Positions 1-9,144 of a stretch of DNA of 64,000 nucleotides are shown here, piece by piece. Made by a program: the position numbers and the translations under genes. The notes below the pieces were generated by a model. The model had not been told where the DNA came from, did no database searches, and saw only the letters and a program-made list of their open reading frames with translations. The DNA comes from Ignavibacteriota bacterium (lineage in GTDB: Bacteria; Bacteroidota; Ignavibacteria; Ignavibacteriales; Melioribacteraceae): assembly GCA_016716225.1 (NCBI GenBank), contig JADJWT010000001.1:2366501-2430500 (forward strand). The letters are read 5' to 3'. Positions within the stretch are counted from its first letter, which is position 1, and each line of letters opens with the position of its first letter.

Positions 1-1
1 A

Positions 2-37
2 AATGAGATTGAAGAAATTTTGGAAAAAAATAAATGA
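2..37 (+). CDS. C-terminal end of an unidentified upstream gene (partial)
   Basis: The first bases of the window can be read as eleven codons (NEIEEILEKNK) followed by a TGA that overlaps the ATG of the rel gene as ATGA. That four-base overlap is the arrangement used by several other gene pairs here, so this is probably the tail of a gene co-transcribed with rel. The fragment is too short to identify, and it could also be chance open sequence. Confidence 0.35.
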   Translation, partial: NEIEEILEKNK

Positions 38-2208
38 TAATTTTGGATGACATACAATTAGATACTTTACTTTCTGATTTACTTGGATTATGCAAGAAAA
101 ATCTGCATTCATTTAACGAAGAACTTGTAACCAAAGCTTTTAAGTTAAGTTTTGAAGCACACAAAAATCATTTCAGAGCTTCCGGGGAACCTTATTTTCT
201 TCATCCTTACAATGTTACAATGATTGTAGCAAAAGAAATTCCTTTGGATGATATATCAATTGTAAGCGCTTTATTGCATGATGTTGTTGAAGATACAGAT
301 ATTAGTTTAGAATTTGTTGAACGTGAATTTGGAAAAGAAGTTGCAGAAATTGTAGATGGTGTAACAAAAATTAGTGGAGTTTTTAGAGGTCACAATATTA
401 CTCAAGCTGAAAACTACAGAAAATTGCTTCTCTCAATGGTTAATGATGTAAGAGTAATTTTAGTAAAATTTGCCGATCGTCTTCATAATATGAGAACACT
501 GGAATTTGTTTCGCCACACAAACAAAGAAGAATTGCAACAGAAACTTTGGAAATTTATGCGCCGTTTGCACATAGATTCGGCTTGGGAAAAGTTAAATGG
601 GAATTGGAAGATCTCGCATTTAAGTATTTAAATAAAGATGCATACAATGAAATTGCAAAAAAACTTAATGAAACAAGACGAGAACGAGAAGCATATATAA
701 AATATGTTACAGAACCAATCAAAAAAAGATTAGATGAACACGAATTAATTTATGAAATTGGCGGACGACCCAAACATTTTTATAGTATTTATAAAAAAAT
801 GATTAAGCAGAATAAACCTCTTGAAGATATCTATGATCTTTCTGCAATTAGAATAATTTTAGAAAATAATGATCAAAATGATTGCTATTATGTTTTGGGT
901 ATTATCAATCAATTGTTCAGACCAATTCCGGATAGATTTAAAGATTTTATTTCCATTCCTAAAAAAAATAATTACCAATCAATCCATAATACTGTAATTG
1001 GTCCGGAAGGAAAACTTGTAGAAATCCAAATTAGAACAAGAGCAATGCATGAAATTGCAGAGAAAGGTGTTGCTGCTCACTGGAAGTATAAAGAAAATAT
1101 GTCATCATCAAATAGAGATTTGGAAGATTGGGTAAATTGGATTAGAGATATTTTTGAAAGTGTTTCGCGTGATGAAGCTAGCAACGAAATTTTAGCAAGT
1201 TTCAAATTGAATTTATATCAAGATGAAATTTATGTTTTTACACCCAAAGGCGATTTAAAAATTCTTCCACTCGATTCAACACCAGTAGATTTTGCATACG
1301 AAATTCATAGCAAAGTTGGATATCATTGTATTGGTGCAAAAGTTAACGGTAAAATTGTACCGCTTAGCAGTCCTTTACAAAGCGGCGATCAATTGGAAAT
1401 TTTAACATCTAAAAATCAGCACCCAAATAAAAGCTGGCTTCAATTTGTTAAAACACATAAAGCAAAATCAAATATCAGAAAGTACATCCAAAAAGAAGAA
1501 GATAGAATTGTTGAAACCGGAAAAGAAATTTGGGAAAGAAAACTTAAAAAGTATAAACTTTCTTTTTCTCAGGACGATATAAATAAATTAGCAAAAAAAT
1601 TAAAGTTTGAAAATCCATCAAAATTTTTTGTTGCAGTTGCCGAAGATCAAGTCGATTTGGAAAGTATTTTAAATCCCGAAGAAATTAAAGAAGAAGAATT
1701 AAACGATTTAAAATTTGATAGCTTTGCAAAATTTGCACGTGAAAGTATTGGTGAAGTTGTTGTTGAAGGTGCACACAAAGGTTTTGTATACAATTATGCA
1801 AAGTGCTGTAATCCAATTCCTGGTGATCCGATTGTTGGTTATATTACGATTGGTGAAGGAATTAAAATTCACAGAAAGAATTGTAAAAATTTATTGCAGC
1901 TATCTGAGAATAATGAAAATCGCTTAGTTCCGGTTGAATGGCCCGGTGAGGCTGGATCATTTTTCTTAGCTGGAATTACAATAAAAGGTGAGGATCGTCC
2001 CGGAATTTTAAAAGATATTTCAAATACAATTGCTGGATTTCATAATACGAATATAAAATCAGTTACTATAAATACTTCGGAATCTGTTTTTAACGGACAC
2101 ATTGCTGTTCATATTCAAGATGTTAATAACTTAAATCGACTTATCGATCGATTAAAAAGAATTAAGGGAGTTTATTTGGTAGAACGATTCGATTCTCCAA
2201 ATCAATAA
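34..2208 (+). CDS. rel: Bifunctional (p)ppGpp synthetase/hydrolase (RelA/SpoT family)
   Basis: Makes and degrades the stringent-response alarmone (p)ppGpp in the cytoplasm. The 724-residue protein has the full Rel layout. An HD hydrolase domain occupies about residues 40-200, with His57, the His82-Asp83 pair and a KFADRLHNM motif. A synthetase domain follows at about 230-360 (GRPKHFYSIYKKM and the conserved SIHNTV and EIQIRT segments), then a TGS domain at about 405-465. A conserved Cys/His segment (YAKCCNPIPGDPIVGY) lies near 590, and a C-terminal ACT domain spans about 650-720. The intact HD residues suggest hydrolase is active, so it should be the bifunctional type and not a RelA-type synthetase. 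The yqgF-like gene starts 2 bp after the stop, so the two are probably co-transcribed. Confidence 0.95.
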   Translation: MIILDDIQLDTLLSDLLGLCKKNLHSFNEELVTKAFKLSFEAHKNHFRASGEPYFLHPYNVTMIVAKEIPLDDISIVSALLHDVVEDTDISLEFVEREFGKEVAEIVDGVTKISGVFRGHNITQAENYRKLLLSMVNDVRVILVKFADRLHNMRTLEFVSPHKQRRIATETLEIYAPFAHRFGLGKVKWELEDLAFKYLNKDAYNEIAKKLNETRREREAYIKYVTEPIKKRLDEHELIYEIGGRPKHFYSIYKKMIKQNKPLEDIYDLSAIRIILENNDQNDCYYVLGIINQLFRPIPDRFKDFISIPKKNNYQSIHNTVIGPEGKLVEIQIRTRAMHEIAEKGVAAHWKYKENMSSSNRDLEDWVNWIRDIFESVSRDEASNEILASFKLNLYQDEIYVFTPKGDLKILPLDSTPVDFAYEIHSKVGYHCIGAKVNGKIVPLSSPLQSGDQLEILTSKNQHPNKSWLQFVKTHKAKSNIRKYIQKEEDRIVETGKEIWERKLKKYKLSFSQDDINKLAKKLKFENPSKFFVAVAEDQVDLESILNPEEIKEEELNDLKFDSFAKFARESIGEVVVEGAHKGFVYNYAKCCNPIPGDPIVGYITIGEGIKIHRKNCKNLLQLSENNENRLVPVEWPGEAGSFFLAGITIKGEDRPGILKDISNTIAGFHNTNIKSVTINTSESVFNGHIAVHIQDVNNLNRLIDRLKRIKGVYLVERFDSPNQ

Positions 2209-2209
2209 A

Positions 2210-2638
2210 ATGAAAGACGAAATAGAAAGAATTTTAGCAATTGATTATGGTGAAAAAAGAGTCGGACTTGCAATTTCAGACCCGCTAAAAATATTTGCAA
2301 TTCCTTTAATAACACTTGAAAACAACAAAGATTTTTTTGATAATCTAAAAAAAATATTTTCTAAATATAATTTCATTAGTACAGTATTGGGTTATCCATT
2401 AAAAGAAGATGGAACAAAAACCAAGTTAACAGAAACTGTTGAAAAATTTAAAACTGAAATCGAAAAATTATTCAATATTAAAGTAGTATTTATTGATGAA
2501 AGATATTCTTCTTCAATTGCTTGGGAGCAAATTAAAACCAGTGTGGTTTCTAAAAAAAAGAGAAAAGATAAATCTTTAATTGATAAAAATGCAGCAGCAG
2601 TAATACTTGAAGATTATTTATCAACATTGAAAAAGTAA
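2210..2638 (+). CDS. yqgF: YqgF/RuvX-family putative pre-16S rRNA nuclease
   Basis: A 142-residue RNase H-fold protein of the YqgF family, which is implicated in 5' maturation of 16S rRNA and was once called a Holliday junction resolvase. The N-terminal strand ILAIDYGEKRVGLAISDP carries the first catalytic Asp. VLGYPLKEDG and VVFIDERYSS match the second and third motifs (Glu in DER), and the C-terminal DKNAAAVILEDYL supplies the last acidic residue. Length is normal for the family. It begins 2 bp after rel and probably shares its transcript. Family assignment is firm; the exact substrate in this organism is not shown by the sequence. Confidence 0.9.
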   Translation: MKDEIERILAIDYGEKRVGLAISDPLKIFAIPLITLENNKDFFDNLKKIFSKYNFISTVLGYPLKEDGTKTKLTETVEKFKTEIEKLFNIKVVFIDERYSSSIAWEQIKTSVVSKKKRKDKSLIDKNAAAVILEDYLSTLKK

Positions 2639-2732
2639 GAAAATTGATTGATGCAATTATTAAAATAATTGACATTATTAAATATATAAGCTATTTTTCT
2701 ATCAAATTTTAACCAATTTGGGAGCATTTTAT

Positions 2733-3011
2733 ATGACACTTGACGCACTTGGAATGATTGAAACCAAAGGTTTGGTTGGTGCAATTGAAGCTGCAGACGC
2801 AATGGTAAAAGCCGCAAAAGTTGAATTATTAGGCAAAGAAATTATTGGCGGTGGTTATGTAACAGTAATGGTTAGAGGTGATGTTGGAGCAGTTAAAGCT
2901 GCTACAGATGCCGGTGCTGCTGCTGCACAAAGAGTTGGTGAATTAGTTTCTGTTCATGTAATTCCAAGACCACATTCTGATGTTGAATTAATTTTACCAA
3001 AACGTAAATAA
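2733..3011 (+). CDS. BMC-domain shell protein (hexamer-forming, single domain)
   Basis: A 92-residue single BMC-domain protein, which should form the hexagonal tiles of a bacterial microcompartment shell. The diagnostic start ALGMIETKGLVGAIEAADAM and the AAQRVGELVSVHVIPRPH segment are both present. The open frame extends upstream to a TTG at 2718, but the ATG at 2733 is preferred because a GGGAG ribosome binding site sits at 2720-2724 with normal spacing and the family starts at this point. A second BMC gene follows 6 bp later. No pentamer gene or enzyme gene is adjacent, so this pair looks like a satellite of a BMC locus elsewhere. Confidence 0.95.
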   Translation: MTLDALGMIETKGLVGAIEAADAMVKAAKVELLGKEIIGGGYVTVMVRGDVGAVKAATDAGAAAAQRVGELVSVHVIPRPHSDVELILPKRK

Positions 3012-3017
3012 AGTTTT

Positions 3018-3677
3018 ATGGATCAAGCATTAGGTTTAATTGAAACAAAAGGTTTAGTTGCGGCAATTGAAGCTGCAGATGCAATGGTAAAAGCTGCCGA
3101 TGTTAAAATCATCGGTAAAGAAAAAGTTACCGGAGCACTGATTTTAATTAAAGTTTCTGGTGAAACTGCTGCTGTTAAAGCTGCTGTTGATGCTGGATCT
3201 GCTGCTGCGCAAAGAGTTGGTGAATTGGTTTCTGTCCATGTGATTCCAAGACCGGATGATGAAATCGATAAAATTGTTTATGATAATTTAAATTTGCAAT
3301 CTGAAGAAATTTCTTCTGAAAATATTTCTGAAGTAAAGGTTGAAGTTAATGAAGTTATAAATATTTTTGAAAAAAAAACTGAAGAAATTGAAATTATTGA
3401 AGAAGTTGAAAAAATCGAAAAATCAGTTACCGAGCTTAATTCTTCTAAAGCGCCAGAAAAAGTAGTTTATAAAAATATTCCTAAAAAAGAAAAAATTGTA
3501 AAACCGATTGAAAATAAAAATTCATATTCAAATGAAATTAATTTAAGTGAATTAGAAATTTTAAATGTACATTCTCTCAGAAAAATTGCAAGAGGATACA
3601 ACAATTTTCCGATTAAAGGTAGAGAAATTTCCAAAGCAAACAGAGGACAACTTTTAGATTATTTTAAAAAAATGTAA
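3018..3677 (+). CDS. BMC-domain shell protein with long C-terminal extension ending in a Rho-N/SAP-like motif
   Basis: Residues 1-92 are a BMC domain close to that of the preceding gene (ALGLIETKGLVAAIEAADAM; AAQRVGELVSVHVIPRPD). It is followed by a 125-residue tail. Residues 95-175 are a Glu/Lys-rich, low-complexity linker. The last 40 residues (LNVHSLRKIARGYNNFPIKG, then SKANRGQLLDYF) look like a helix-loop-helix of the Rho N-terminal or SAP type, a fold usually associated with nucleic acid binding. BMC proteins with extra C-terminal domains are known (PduK, EutK), and EutK's extra domain is a predicted nucleic-acid binder. The BMC call is firm; the tail's role is inference. A hairpin terminator follows directly. 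Confidence 0.92.
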   Translation: MDQALGLIETKGLVAAIEAADAMVKAADVKIIGKEKVTGALILIKVSGETAAVKAAVDAGSAAAQRVGELVSVHVIPRPDDEIDKIVYDNLNLQSEEISSENISEVKVEVNEVINIFEKKTEEIEIIEEVEKIEKSVTELNSSKAPEKVVYKNIPKKEKIVKPIENKNSYSNEINLSELEILNVHSLRKIARGYNNFPIKGREISKANRGQLLDYFKKM

Positions 3678-3710
3678 AAGATTATTTTACAAAAATAGAT
3701 TTTAGTTTGA

Positions 3711-3735
3711 ACTCCACAAGAATGTGGAGTTTTTT
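3711..3735 (+). terminator. Rho-independent terminator after the BMC pair
   Basis: A perfect 8-bp stem, ACTCCACA (3711-3718) with TGTGGAGT (3723-3730), is closed by the four-base loop AGAA and followed by a run of T. It ends the BMC transcript and separates it from the YbbR-like gene, which starts 12 bp later. Confidence 0.85.
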
Positions 3736-3746
3736 ATATTTATAAT

Positions 3747-4658
3747 ATGAAAAGAAAAATTTTTACAATTTTATTTATTGTTACTTTTTCGGTTTTACTT
3801 TGGGTATTTGTATCATTTTCGGGTGAGTTTTCAATAACTTTAAATTTACCTCCTCAAGTAATTGATGTTCCCGAAAATTTAGCGGTAAGTTCAATTTCTG
3901 CAAATGAAATAGTTATAAGTTTAAAAGGTCAGGGCTGGCAATTAGCTCAACATACTTTAGGAAGAGATCCAAAATTTTATATCCCATCACCAGTTGAAAT
4001 TGGTGAAACTACACTTTCCTCAAGAAATTTAATTCCAGCAAATTCTTGGCTTTCATCAACACTTCAATTAGCTGAAATTAGTCCCGAAAAATTTTCGGTA
4101 AAAATTGAAAAGCGAATTACAAAAAAAGTTGAAATTCTTCCAGTACTTTCTTTAACATTTAAACCGGGTTATGATTTAGTTTCAGATGCAAAAATTGAAC
4201 CAGATTCTGTTGAAATTACAGGTCCGGAAAGTATAATAAATGATTTTGGAATTATTAATACTTCTGCAATGAAATTCAGCAATTTAGAAAAAGAAGCAAA
4301 TTTTAGAATTCCACTGCAAATTCCCAAATATGTTGAATTAAATATTTACGAATGTAAAGTTGGTCTTGATATTCAAAAAATTGTTGACAAATCTTTTGAA
4401 AATATTCCGGTTGAAACAAAAAATATTCCAGATAAATATGAATTAAATCTTTCTCCGGAAAATGTTACAATTGTAATTCGCGGCGGAATAAATTTGTTAA
4501 GCAAACTAAAAAGTGATGAAATTTCGGCTTACGTAAGGTTTCAACAAGCGCTAAATGATACAACCGGATCAATTGAACCGGTAATTGAAATTCCAAAATT
4601 CACATCGATAATTGATATCAAACCTAAACGATTAGATTACATAATTAAAAAATACTAA
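3747..4658 (+). CDS. YbbR-like domain protein (CdaR-like, membrane-anchored)
   Basis: 303 residues with one N-terminal membrane helix (about residues 5-23, IFTILFIVTFSVLLWVFVSF) and an extracytoplasmic region with repeated YbbR-like beta domains. Recurrent turns such as PDSVEITGP and PENVTIVIRG mark the repeats. In Firmicutes the YbbR protein CdaR regulates the c-di-AMP cyclase CdaA; no cdaA is adjacent here, so that link is only a possibility. It is followed at 1 bp by tmk, which overlaps the S41 protease gene, making a three-gene unit. Domain call is good, function is unknown. Confidence 0.75.
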   Translation: MKRKIFTILFIVTFSVLLWVFVSFSGEFSITLNLPPQVIDVPENLAVSSISANEIVISLKGQGWQLAQHTLGRDPKFYIPSPVEIGETTLSSRNLIPANSWLSSTLQLAEISPEKFSVKIEKRITKKVEILPVLSLTFKPGYDLVSDAKIEPDSVEITGPESIINDFGIINTSAMKFSNLEKEANFRIPLQIPKYVELNIYECKVGLDIQKIVDKSFENIPVETKNIPDKYELNLSPENVTIVIRGGINLLSKLKSDEISAYVRFQQALNDTTGSIEPVIEIPKFTSIIDIKPKRLDYIIKKY

Positions 4659-4659
4659 C

Positions 4660-5292
4660 ATGTTTATAACTTTTGAAGGCTTGGATTTTTGTGGAAAATC
4701 CACACAAGTAAAACTTTTACATGAATTTTTAATTTCGCAAAATTTTAAAGTTGCGTTAATTAGAGAACCGGGCGGAGTTCAAATTTCTGAGAAAATTAGA
4801 AATATAATTCTTGATAGAAAAAATGAAGAAATGTTTTTTGAAACCGAACTTTTACTATTTTCTTCAAGCAGAGCTCAATTAGTGAGAGAAGAAATTATTC
4901 CCAAATTAAATGATGGATTTATTATTATTTCGGATAGATTTCATGATTCCTCAATTGCTTATCAAGGTTATGGCAGAGGACTTGACGTAAAATTTGTTTC
5001 TGATCTTCAAAAATTTGCAATAGGTAATGCAATTCCTGATTTAACTTTTTTTCTTGATATCCCAATTGAAGAAGTAAACAAAAGAAAATCAAATATTCAG
5101 AATTCAGAACTTGATAGAATTGAAATTTCGAAAAATTCATTTTATGAAAATGTAAGAAACGGATATAAAAATATTGCAAAAAATGAGGAACGGTTTATCA
5201 CAATTGATGGTTTAATGTCCAAAGAAAAAATTCACGAAGAAATAAAAATCATTGTTGAAAATTTATTAAAAGGTAAAAAAAATAATGAGTAA
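4660..5292 (+). CDS. tmk: Thymidylate kinase
   Basis: Phosphorylates dTMP to dTDP for DNA synthesis. The 210-residue protein has the P-loop GLDFCGKST at residues 7-15, the substrate-binding segment REPGG near 38, the SDRFHDSSIAYQGYGRG segment containing the DRX motif near 92, and a DLTFFLDIP strand. Length is normal for the family. It lies 1 bp after the YbbR-like gene and overlaps the next gene by 8 bp (5285-5292), so translation of the two is probably coupled. Confidence 0.95.
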   Translation: MFITFEGLDFCGKSTQVKLLHEFLISQNFKVALIREPGGVQISEKIRNIILDRKNEEMFFETELLLFSSSRAQLVREEIIPKLNDGFIIISDRFHDSSIAYQGYGRGLDVKFVSDLQKFAIGNAIPDLTFFLDIPIEEVNKRKSNIQNSELDRIEISKNSFYENVRNGYKNIAKNEERFITIDGLMSKEKIHEEIKIIVENLLKGKKNNE

Positions 5293-6931
5293 AAATATCT
5301 ATAAATTTTTTGCTGTGTTGTTAATTATAATTTTGGGCGGATTTATAAACAGCGATTCGGATATTTATTTTAAAATGTCTAAAGCAATTGATATTTACGG
5401 AAGAGTATATAAAGAAGTTACACTAAATTATGTTGATGAAGTAAAACCTGAAGAATTTATGCTGCAAGGAATACAAGGAATGCTTGAAGCTTTGGATCCT
5501 TATACAGTTTATATAGATGAAAAACATCAAAAAGATATTGAACTTATTACAAAAGGGAAATACGGCGGAATTGGTGCAACCGTTGGTTTGTACAATGATA
5601 AAATTACAATAGTGGATTTGATTGAAGGATATTCAGCTCAGCGTCAAGGAATTAGAATTGGCGATGTTATTAAAAAAGTAGATTCAATAAATATTACTAA
5701 AGAAAATTATGATGAATTGGGTAATTATTTAAAACGTGAGCCCGGAACGGAAATTTCCCTAACAATTGAAAGAGAAGGTGTAAAAGGTGAAATTATTTTT
5801 AACTTGGTAAGTGAAGAAATTGAAATAAAAAATTTAACTTATTATGGATTTGTACCTGAAAACAGTAATAATGTTTATTTAAAGTTAAGCAGTTTTTCAC
5901 GTAGTGCCGGAGATGAAATAAGAAAAGCATTACACGAGTTGAAAATTCAAAAAGATATAAATTCTGTAATTCTTGATCTTAGAGGAAACCCCGGCGGATT
6001 GCTTGATGCGGCAATTGATGTAAGTGAAAAATTTCTAATAAAAGGACAAAAAGTTGTTTCAATAAAAGGTCGTGATGAATTAAAAGAACAAATTTTTAAT
6101 GCCCAAGAAGAACCAATTGCGGGAAAATCAAAATTAATTTTGCTTGTTGATAATGGTTCTGCATCTGCATCAGAAATTGTTGCCGGTGCAATTCAAGATC
6201 ATGATCGTGGAATTATTATTGGTACAAAATCTTACGGAAAAGGTTTGGTTCAAACTGTAATTCCTTTATCATTTAATACATCTTTAAAAATGACGACTGC
6301 AAGATATTACACACCAAGCGGAAGATGTATTCAAGAAATTGATTACTCGCAAGAAAAAGAATTGTTTACTGAAAATGTTGATAAAGATAGCACAATTTAT
6401 TTTACGGATAATAAAAGAGAAGTTTATTCTAAAGGTGGAATTGTGCCTGATTCTATTGTTACAAATTCATCAGAATCTCATTTAGTCAGAAGTTTATTGG
6501 CTAAAGGAATGTTTTTTAAATTTGCCACAAACTTTTTTAATACTTCGGCAAACGGAAATTTGAAAAATGAAAATGATGATTTATTTAATTCATTTTTAAA
6601 ATATTTGGAAAAAGAAGATTTTAATTATCAAACTCAGTCAGAAATTTTGATTTCTGAATTGAAAGAATCAATTAAGAAAGAAGGTTATAATTCAAATTTG
6701 ATAGATGAAGTTTCAAAATTGGATTTGAAATTTGACGATGTAAAAAAGAAAGAATTAAATAAATATAAAACGGATATAATTTCTGAAATTAAACAAGAAC
6801 TTGCCGCAAGAAACGATGGAAGAAAAGGCAGAATAACCGAATCTCTTAAATATGATAATCAGTTTGCAACTGCAATAGAAATAATAAATAAAAATAAAGT
6901 TTTTAATTCTTTGTTAAATTCAAAAAATTAA
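5285..6931 (+). CDS. S41-family C-terminal processing protease
   Basis: A 548-residue periplasmic serine protease of the CtpA/Prc type. It has an N-terminal signal or anchor helix (residues 5-20), a PDZ domain at about 90-180 (VVGL-type start near GGIGATVGL; RQGIRIGDVI) and a tail-specific protease domain. The catalytic Ser lies in GSASASEIVAGA near residue 293 and the Lys in GTKSYGKGLVQT near 315, so both members of the dyad are present. The last 130 residues are a helical, charged extension typical of Bacteroidota and relatives. The ATG overlaps the end of tmk. Substrates cannot be told from sequence. Confidence 0.92.
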   Translation: MSKNIYKFFAVLLIIILGGFINSDSDIYFKMSKAIDIYGRVYKEVTLNYVDEVKPEEFMLQGIQGMLEALDPYTVYIDEKHQKDIELITKGKYGGIGATVGLYNDKITIVDLIEGYSAQRQGIRIGDVIKKVDSINITKENYDELGNYLKREPGTEISLTIEREGVKGEIIFNLVSEEIEIKNLTYYGFVPENSNNVYLKLSSFSRSAGDEIRKALHELKIQKDINSVILDLRGNPGGLLDAAIDVSEKFLIKGQKVVSIKGRDELKEQIFNAQEEPIAGKSKLILLVDNGSASASEIVAGAIQDHDRGIIIGTKSYGKGLVQTVIPLSFNTSLKMTTARYYTPSGRCIQEIDYSQEKELFTENVDKDSTIYFTDNKREVYSKGGIVPDSIVTNSSESHLVRSLLAKGMFFKFATNFFNTSANGNLKNENDDLFNSFLKYLEKEDFNYQTQSEILISELKESIKKEGYNSNLIDEVSKLDLKFDDVKKKELNKYKTDIISEIKQELAARNDGRKGRITESLKYDNQFATAIEIINKNKVFNSLLNSKN

Positions 6932-6988
6932 TTTTTTGCAAAATTTACTTTTGTAATGCAAAATGGATTTCAGCATCTAACATAAAAA

Positions 6989-7030
6989 AATTCCGAAATA
7001 ATCTTACTTTCTGTAATCAGTTTCGGAATT
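6989..7030. repeat. 10-bp inverted repeat between the protease gene and htpG
   Basis: AATTCCGAAA (6989-6998) is matched exactly by TTTCGGAATT (7021-7030) across a 22-base loop. No T-run follows on the plus strand, although the A-run before it would be a T-run on the minus strand. It may be a weak terminator of the upstream unit or a regulatory hairpin in the long htpG leader. Confidence 0.45.
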
Positions 7031-7106
7031 ACAAAATTATAAGTTTATTTTATTGCTAAAAGTTTTAACTATTCATAAAACAAATTTTTTTGAAAAATGT
7101 TAAATT

Positions 7107-7114
7107 TACTTTTG
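7107..7114 (+). promoter_or_regulatory. Possible -7 element upstream of htpG
   Basis: TACTTTTG matches the Bacteroidota sigma-A -7 consensus TAnnTTTG. It would place a start of transcription about 70 bases before the htpG ATG. The upstream TTTG at 7089-7092 is only 14 bases away, shorter than the usual spacing, and the whole region is T-rich, so this is weak evidence. Confidence 0.22.
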
Positions 7115-7187
7115 AGTTTAACCTTTTTTGCATTTCTGCATCAAATTAGAGATTAAAAGTAAAATATGAATAAAATTAGGAGGAATA

Positions 7188-9098
7188 ATGTCTGAAACAC
7201 AAGTAAAAGAAACACTTGAATTTAAAGCCGAGGTGAAACAACTTTTAGATATTTTAGTTCACTCGCTTTATACACACAAAGAAATATTCTTACGTGAATT
7301 AATTTCCAACGCTTCCGATGCAATGGATAAATTACGGTTTGAATCGAATAAAGGAACGGATATTGCTGATAGCAATCTGGAATTGGAAATTAATATTTCT
7401 GCAAATAAGGATAAAAAAATTATTACAATTTCCGATACGGGAATTGGAATGACGCATGATGAGATTATCCAAAATATCGGCACAATCGCAAAATCGGGAA
7501 CTTCAGATTTTCTAAAAATACTTAAGGAAAATAAAGAAGATTCCAGCAATATTATTGGAAGATTTGGAATTGGATTCTATTCCGTATTTATGGTTGCTAA
7601 AGAAGTTGTTATCAAAACAAAATCTTTTAAAAAAGACGAACCGGCGATGAAATGGATTTCTGATGGTTTGGGAACTTATTCAATTTCCGAATTTGATGAA
7701 CCATTTAAAAGAGGTACAACAATTGAAGTTCATTTAAAAGATGAAATGGATGAATTTTTAGAAAAATACAGATTGGATTCAATCGTAAAAAAACATTCAA
7801 GTTTTATAAGTTTTCCAATCAAAGTTGAAAACGAAAGAGTAAATACAGTTTCTGCTTTGTGGCGAGAACCAAAAACAAATATTAAACCGGAACAATACAC
7901 CGAGTTTTACAAATTTTTAACTTATGATCAAGATGAACCTTTAACAACAATTCACAGAACAGTTGATGCGCCGATTCAATTTACAAGTTTGTTATTCATG
8001 CCCAAAAGGAATATGGATATTTGGGGTTACAATCGTGAAGAATACGGTTTAGATCTTTATGTTCGCCGTGTATTAATTCAGCATCAAAATAAAGATTTAT
8101 TACCGGAATATTTAAACTTTGTTAAAGGTGTTGTTGATTCTGAAGATTTGCCTTTAAATATTTCCAGAGAAACTTTGCAAGAAAATATTATTTTCACAAA
8201 AATTGCCGGAAGTGTGACAACACAAATTTTATCACATCTTCAAACTTTGTCTGAAAAAGAAGAAGACAAATTCAAAACATTTTGGAAAGAACACGGCAAA
8301 ACTTTTAAAATGGGATATATGGATTTTCCAAATCATGAAAAATTCAGCAAACTTTTAAGATTTAATACTTCTGTTTCTAAAGATGCAGATGAACTTTTCA
8401 GCTTGGATCAATATGTTGAGAGAATGAAAAAAGATCAAAAGGAAATTTATTACTTAGCTGGAAATTCAAGAGAATCAATTATGCTGGATCCTCAATTGGA
8501 AATTTTCAAAACAAAAGGAATTGAAGTTTTGTATTTGTATGATCCGATGGACGAATTTGTAATGGATTCTTTGAGAAAGTATAAAGACTTTGAGCTTAAA
8601 TCAACTGAACAAGCAGATGTGAAAAAGTTAAATAAATTAGATGATGTTGAAGAAAATAAAAAAGATAAAGTTGAGGAACTTACCAAAGATGATAAAAAAC
8701 ATTTTTCAAGTTTGATGAAAAGAATGAAAGATATTTTAGGCGATAGAATTAAAGACGTAAAAGAATCCGATAGATTAACCGGAAGCCCAATTGTACTTGT
8801 AAATCCTGAAGGTGGAATGACATCAACAATGCAAAAATTGATGAATATTACCGGAAAAACATCCACGGTTCCGCAAAAAGTTATGGAAGTAAATAAAGAT
8901 CATAAACTTATTAGAAATTTGCTAAAAGTATACAAGGCAAATGACAAAGATGAATATATTATAACAGTTGTTGAGCAGCTTTATGAATCTTCACTTTTAC
9001 TTGAAGGATTTTTATACGATCCGCATAAACTTGTAAATAGAGTAAATTCTCTTTTGGAAAACTCAAGCGATTGGTATACAAACGTTAACAAACTCTAA
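7188..9098 (+). CDS. htpG: Hsp90-family molecular chaperone HtpG
   Basis: A 636-residue cytosolic ATP-dependent chaperone. The N-terminal GHKL ATPase domain shows ELISNASDAMDKL (residue about 37), ISDTGIGMT (about 85), GTIAKSGTSDF and GRFGIGFYSVFMV (about 126). The middle domain includes GVVDSEDLPLNISRETLQ, and the C-terminal dimerisation domain is complete. The start is set by a perfect AGGAGG at 7178-7183, four bases before the ATG. The gene appears monocistronic: it has a 255-bp leader region and a strong hairpin after it. Confidence 0.97.
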   Translation: MSETQVKETLEFKAEVKQLLDILVHSLYTHKEIFLRELISNASDAMDKLRFESNKGTDIADSNLELEINISANKDKKIITISDTGIGMTHDEIIQNIGTIAKSGTSDFLKILKENKEDSSNIIGRFGIGFYSVFMVAKEVVIKTKSFKKDEPAMKWISDGLGTYSISEFDEPFKRGTTIEVHLKDEMDEFLEKYRLDSIVKKHSSFISFPIKVENERVNTVSALWREPKTNIKPEQYTEFYKFLTYDQDEPLTTIHRTVDAPIQFTSLLFMPKRNMDIWGYNREEYGLDLYVRRVLIQHQNKDLLPEYLNFVKGVVDSEDLPLNISRETLQENIIFTKIAGSVTTQILSHLQTLSEKEEDKFKTFWKEHGKTFKMGYMDFPNHEKFSKLLRFNTSVSKDADELFSLDQYVERMKKDQKEIYYLAGNSRESIMLDPQLEIFKTKGIEVLYLYDPMDEFVMDSLRKYKDFELKSTEQADVKKLNKLDDVEENKKDKVEELTKDDKKHFSSLMKRMKDILGDRIKDVKESDRLTGSPIVLVNPEGGMTSTMQKLMNITGKTSTVPQKVMEVNKDHKLIRNLLKVYKANDKDEYIITVVEQLYESSLLLEGFLYDPHKLVNRVNSLLENSSDWYTNVNKL

Positions 9099-9112
9099 AA
9101 TTACACTTTAAG

Positions 9113-9144
9113 AACATTCCATATTTTTTAATATGGAATGTTTA
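9113..9144. terminator. Bidirectional terminator hairpin between htpG and the PAP2 gene
   Basis: A 13-bp perfect stem, AACATTCCATATT (9113-9125) with AATATGGAATGTT (9130-9142), is closed by TTTT. It lies between two convergent genes. The T-tail is short on both strands, so it may serve both directions weakly or be helped by the long stem. Confidence 0.75.

Noticed and set aside
2614..2817. Minus-strand reading frame across the yqgF-BMC gap
   Set aside because: It is antisense to two well-supported genes, rich in Leu/Gln, and shows no family resemblance.
6989..7030. Strong terminator of the S41 protease gene
   Set aside because: The 10-bp inverted repeat has no T-run on the plus strand, so it is listed as a repeat only.
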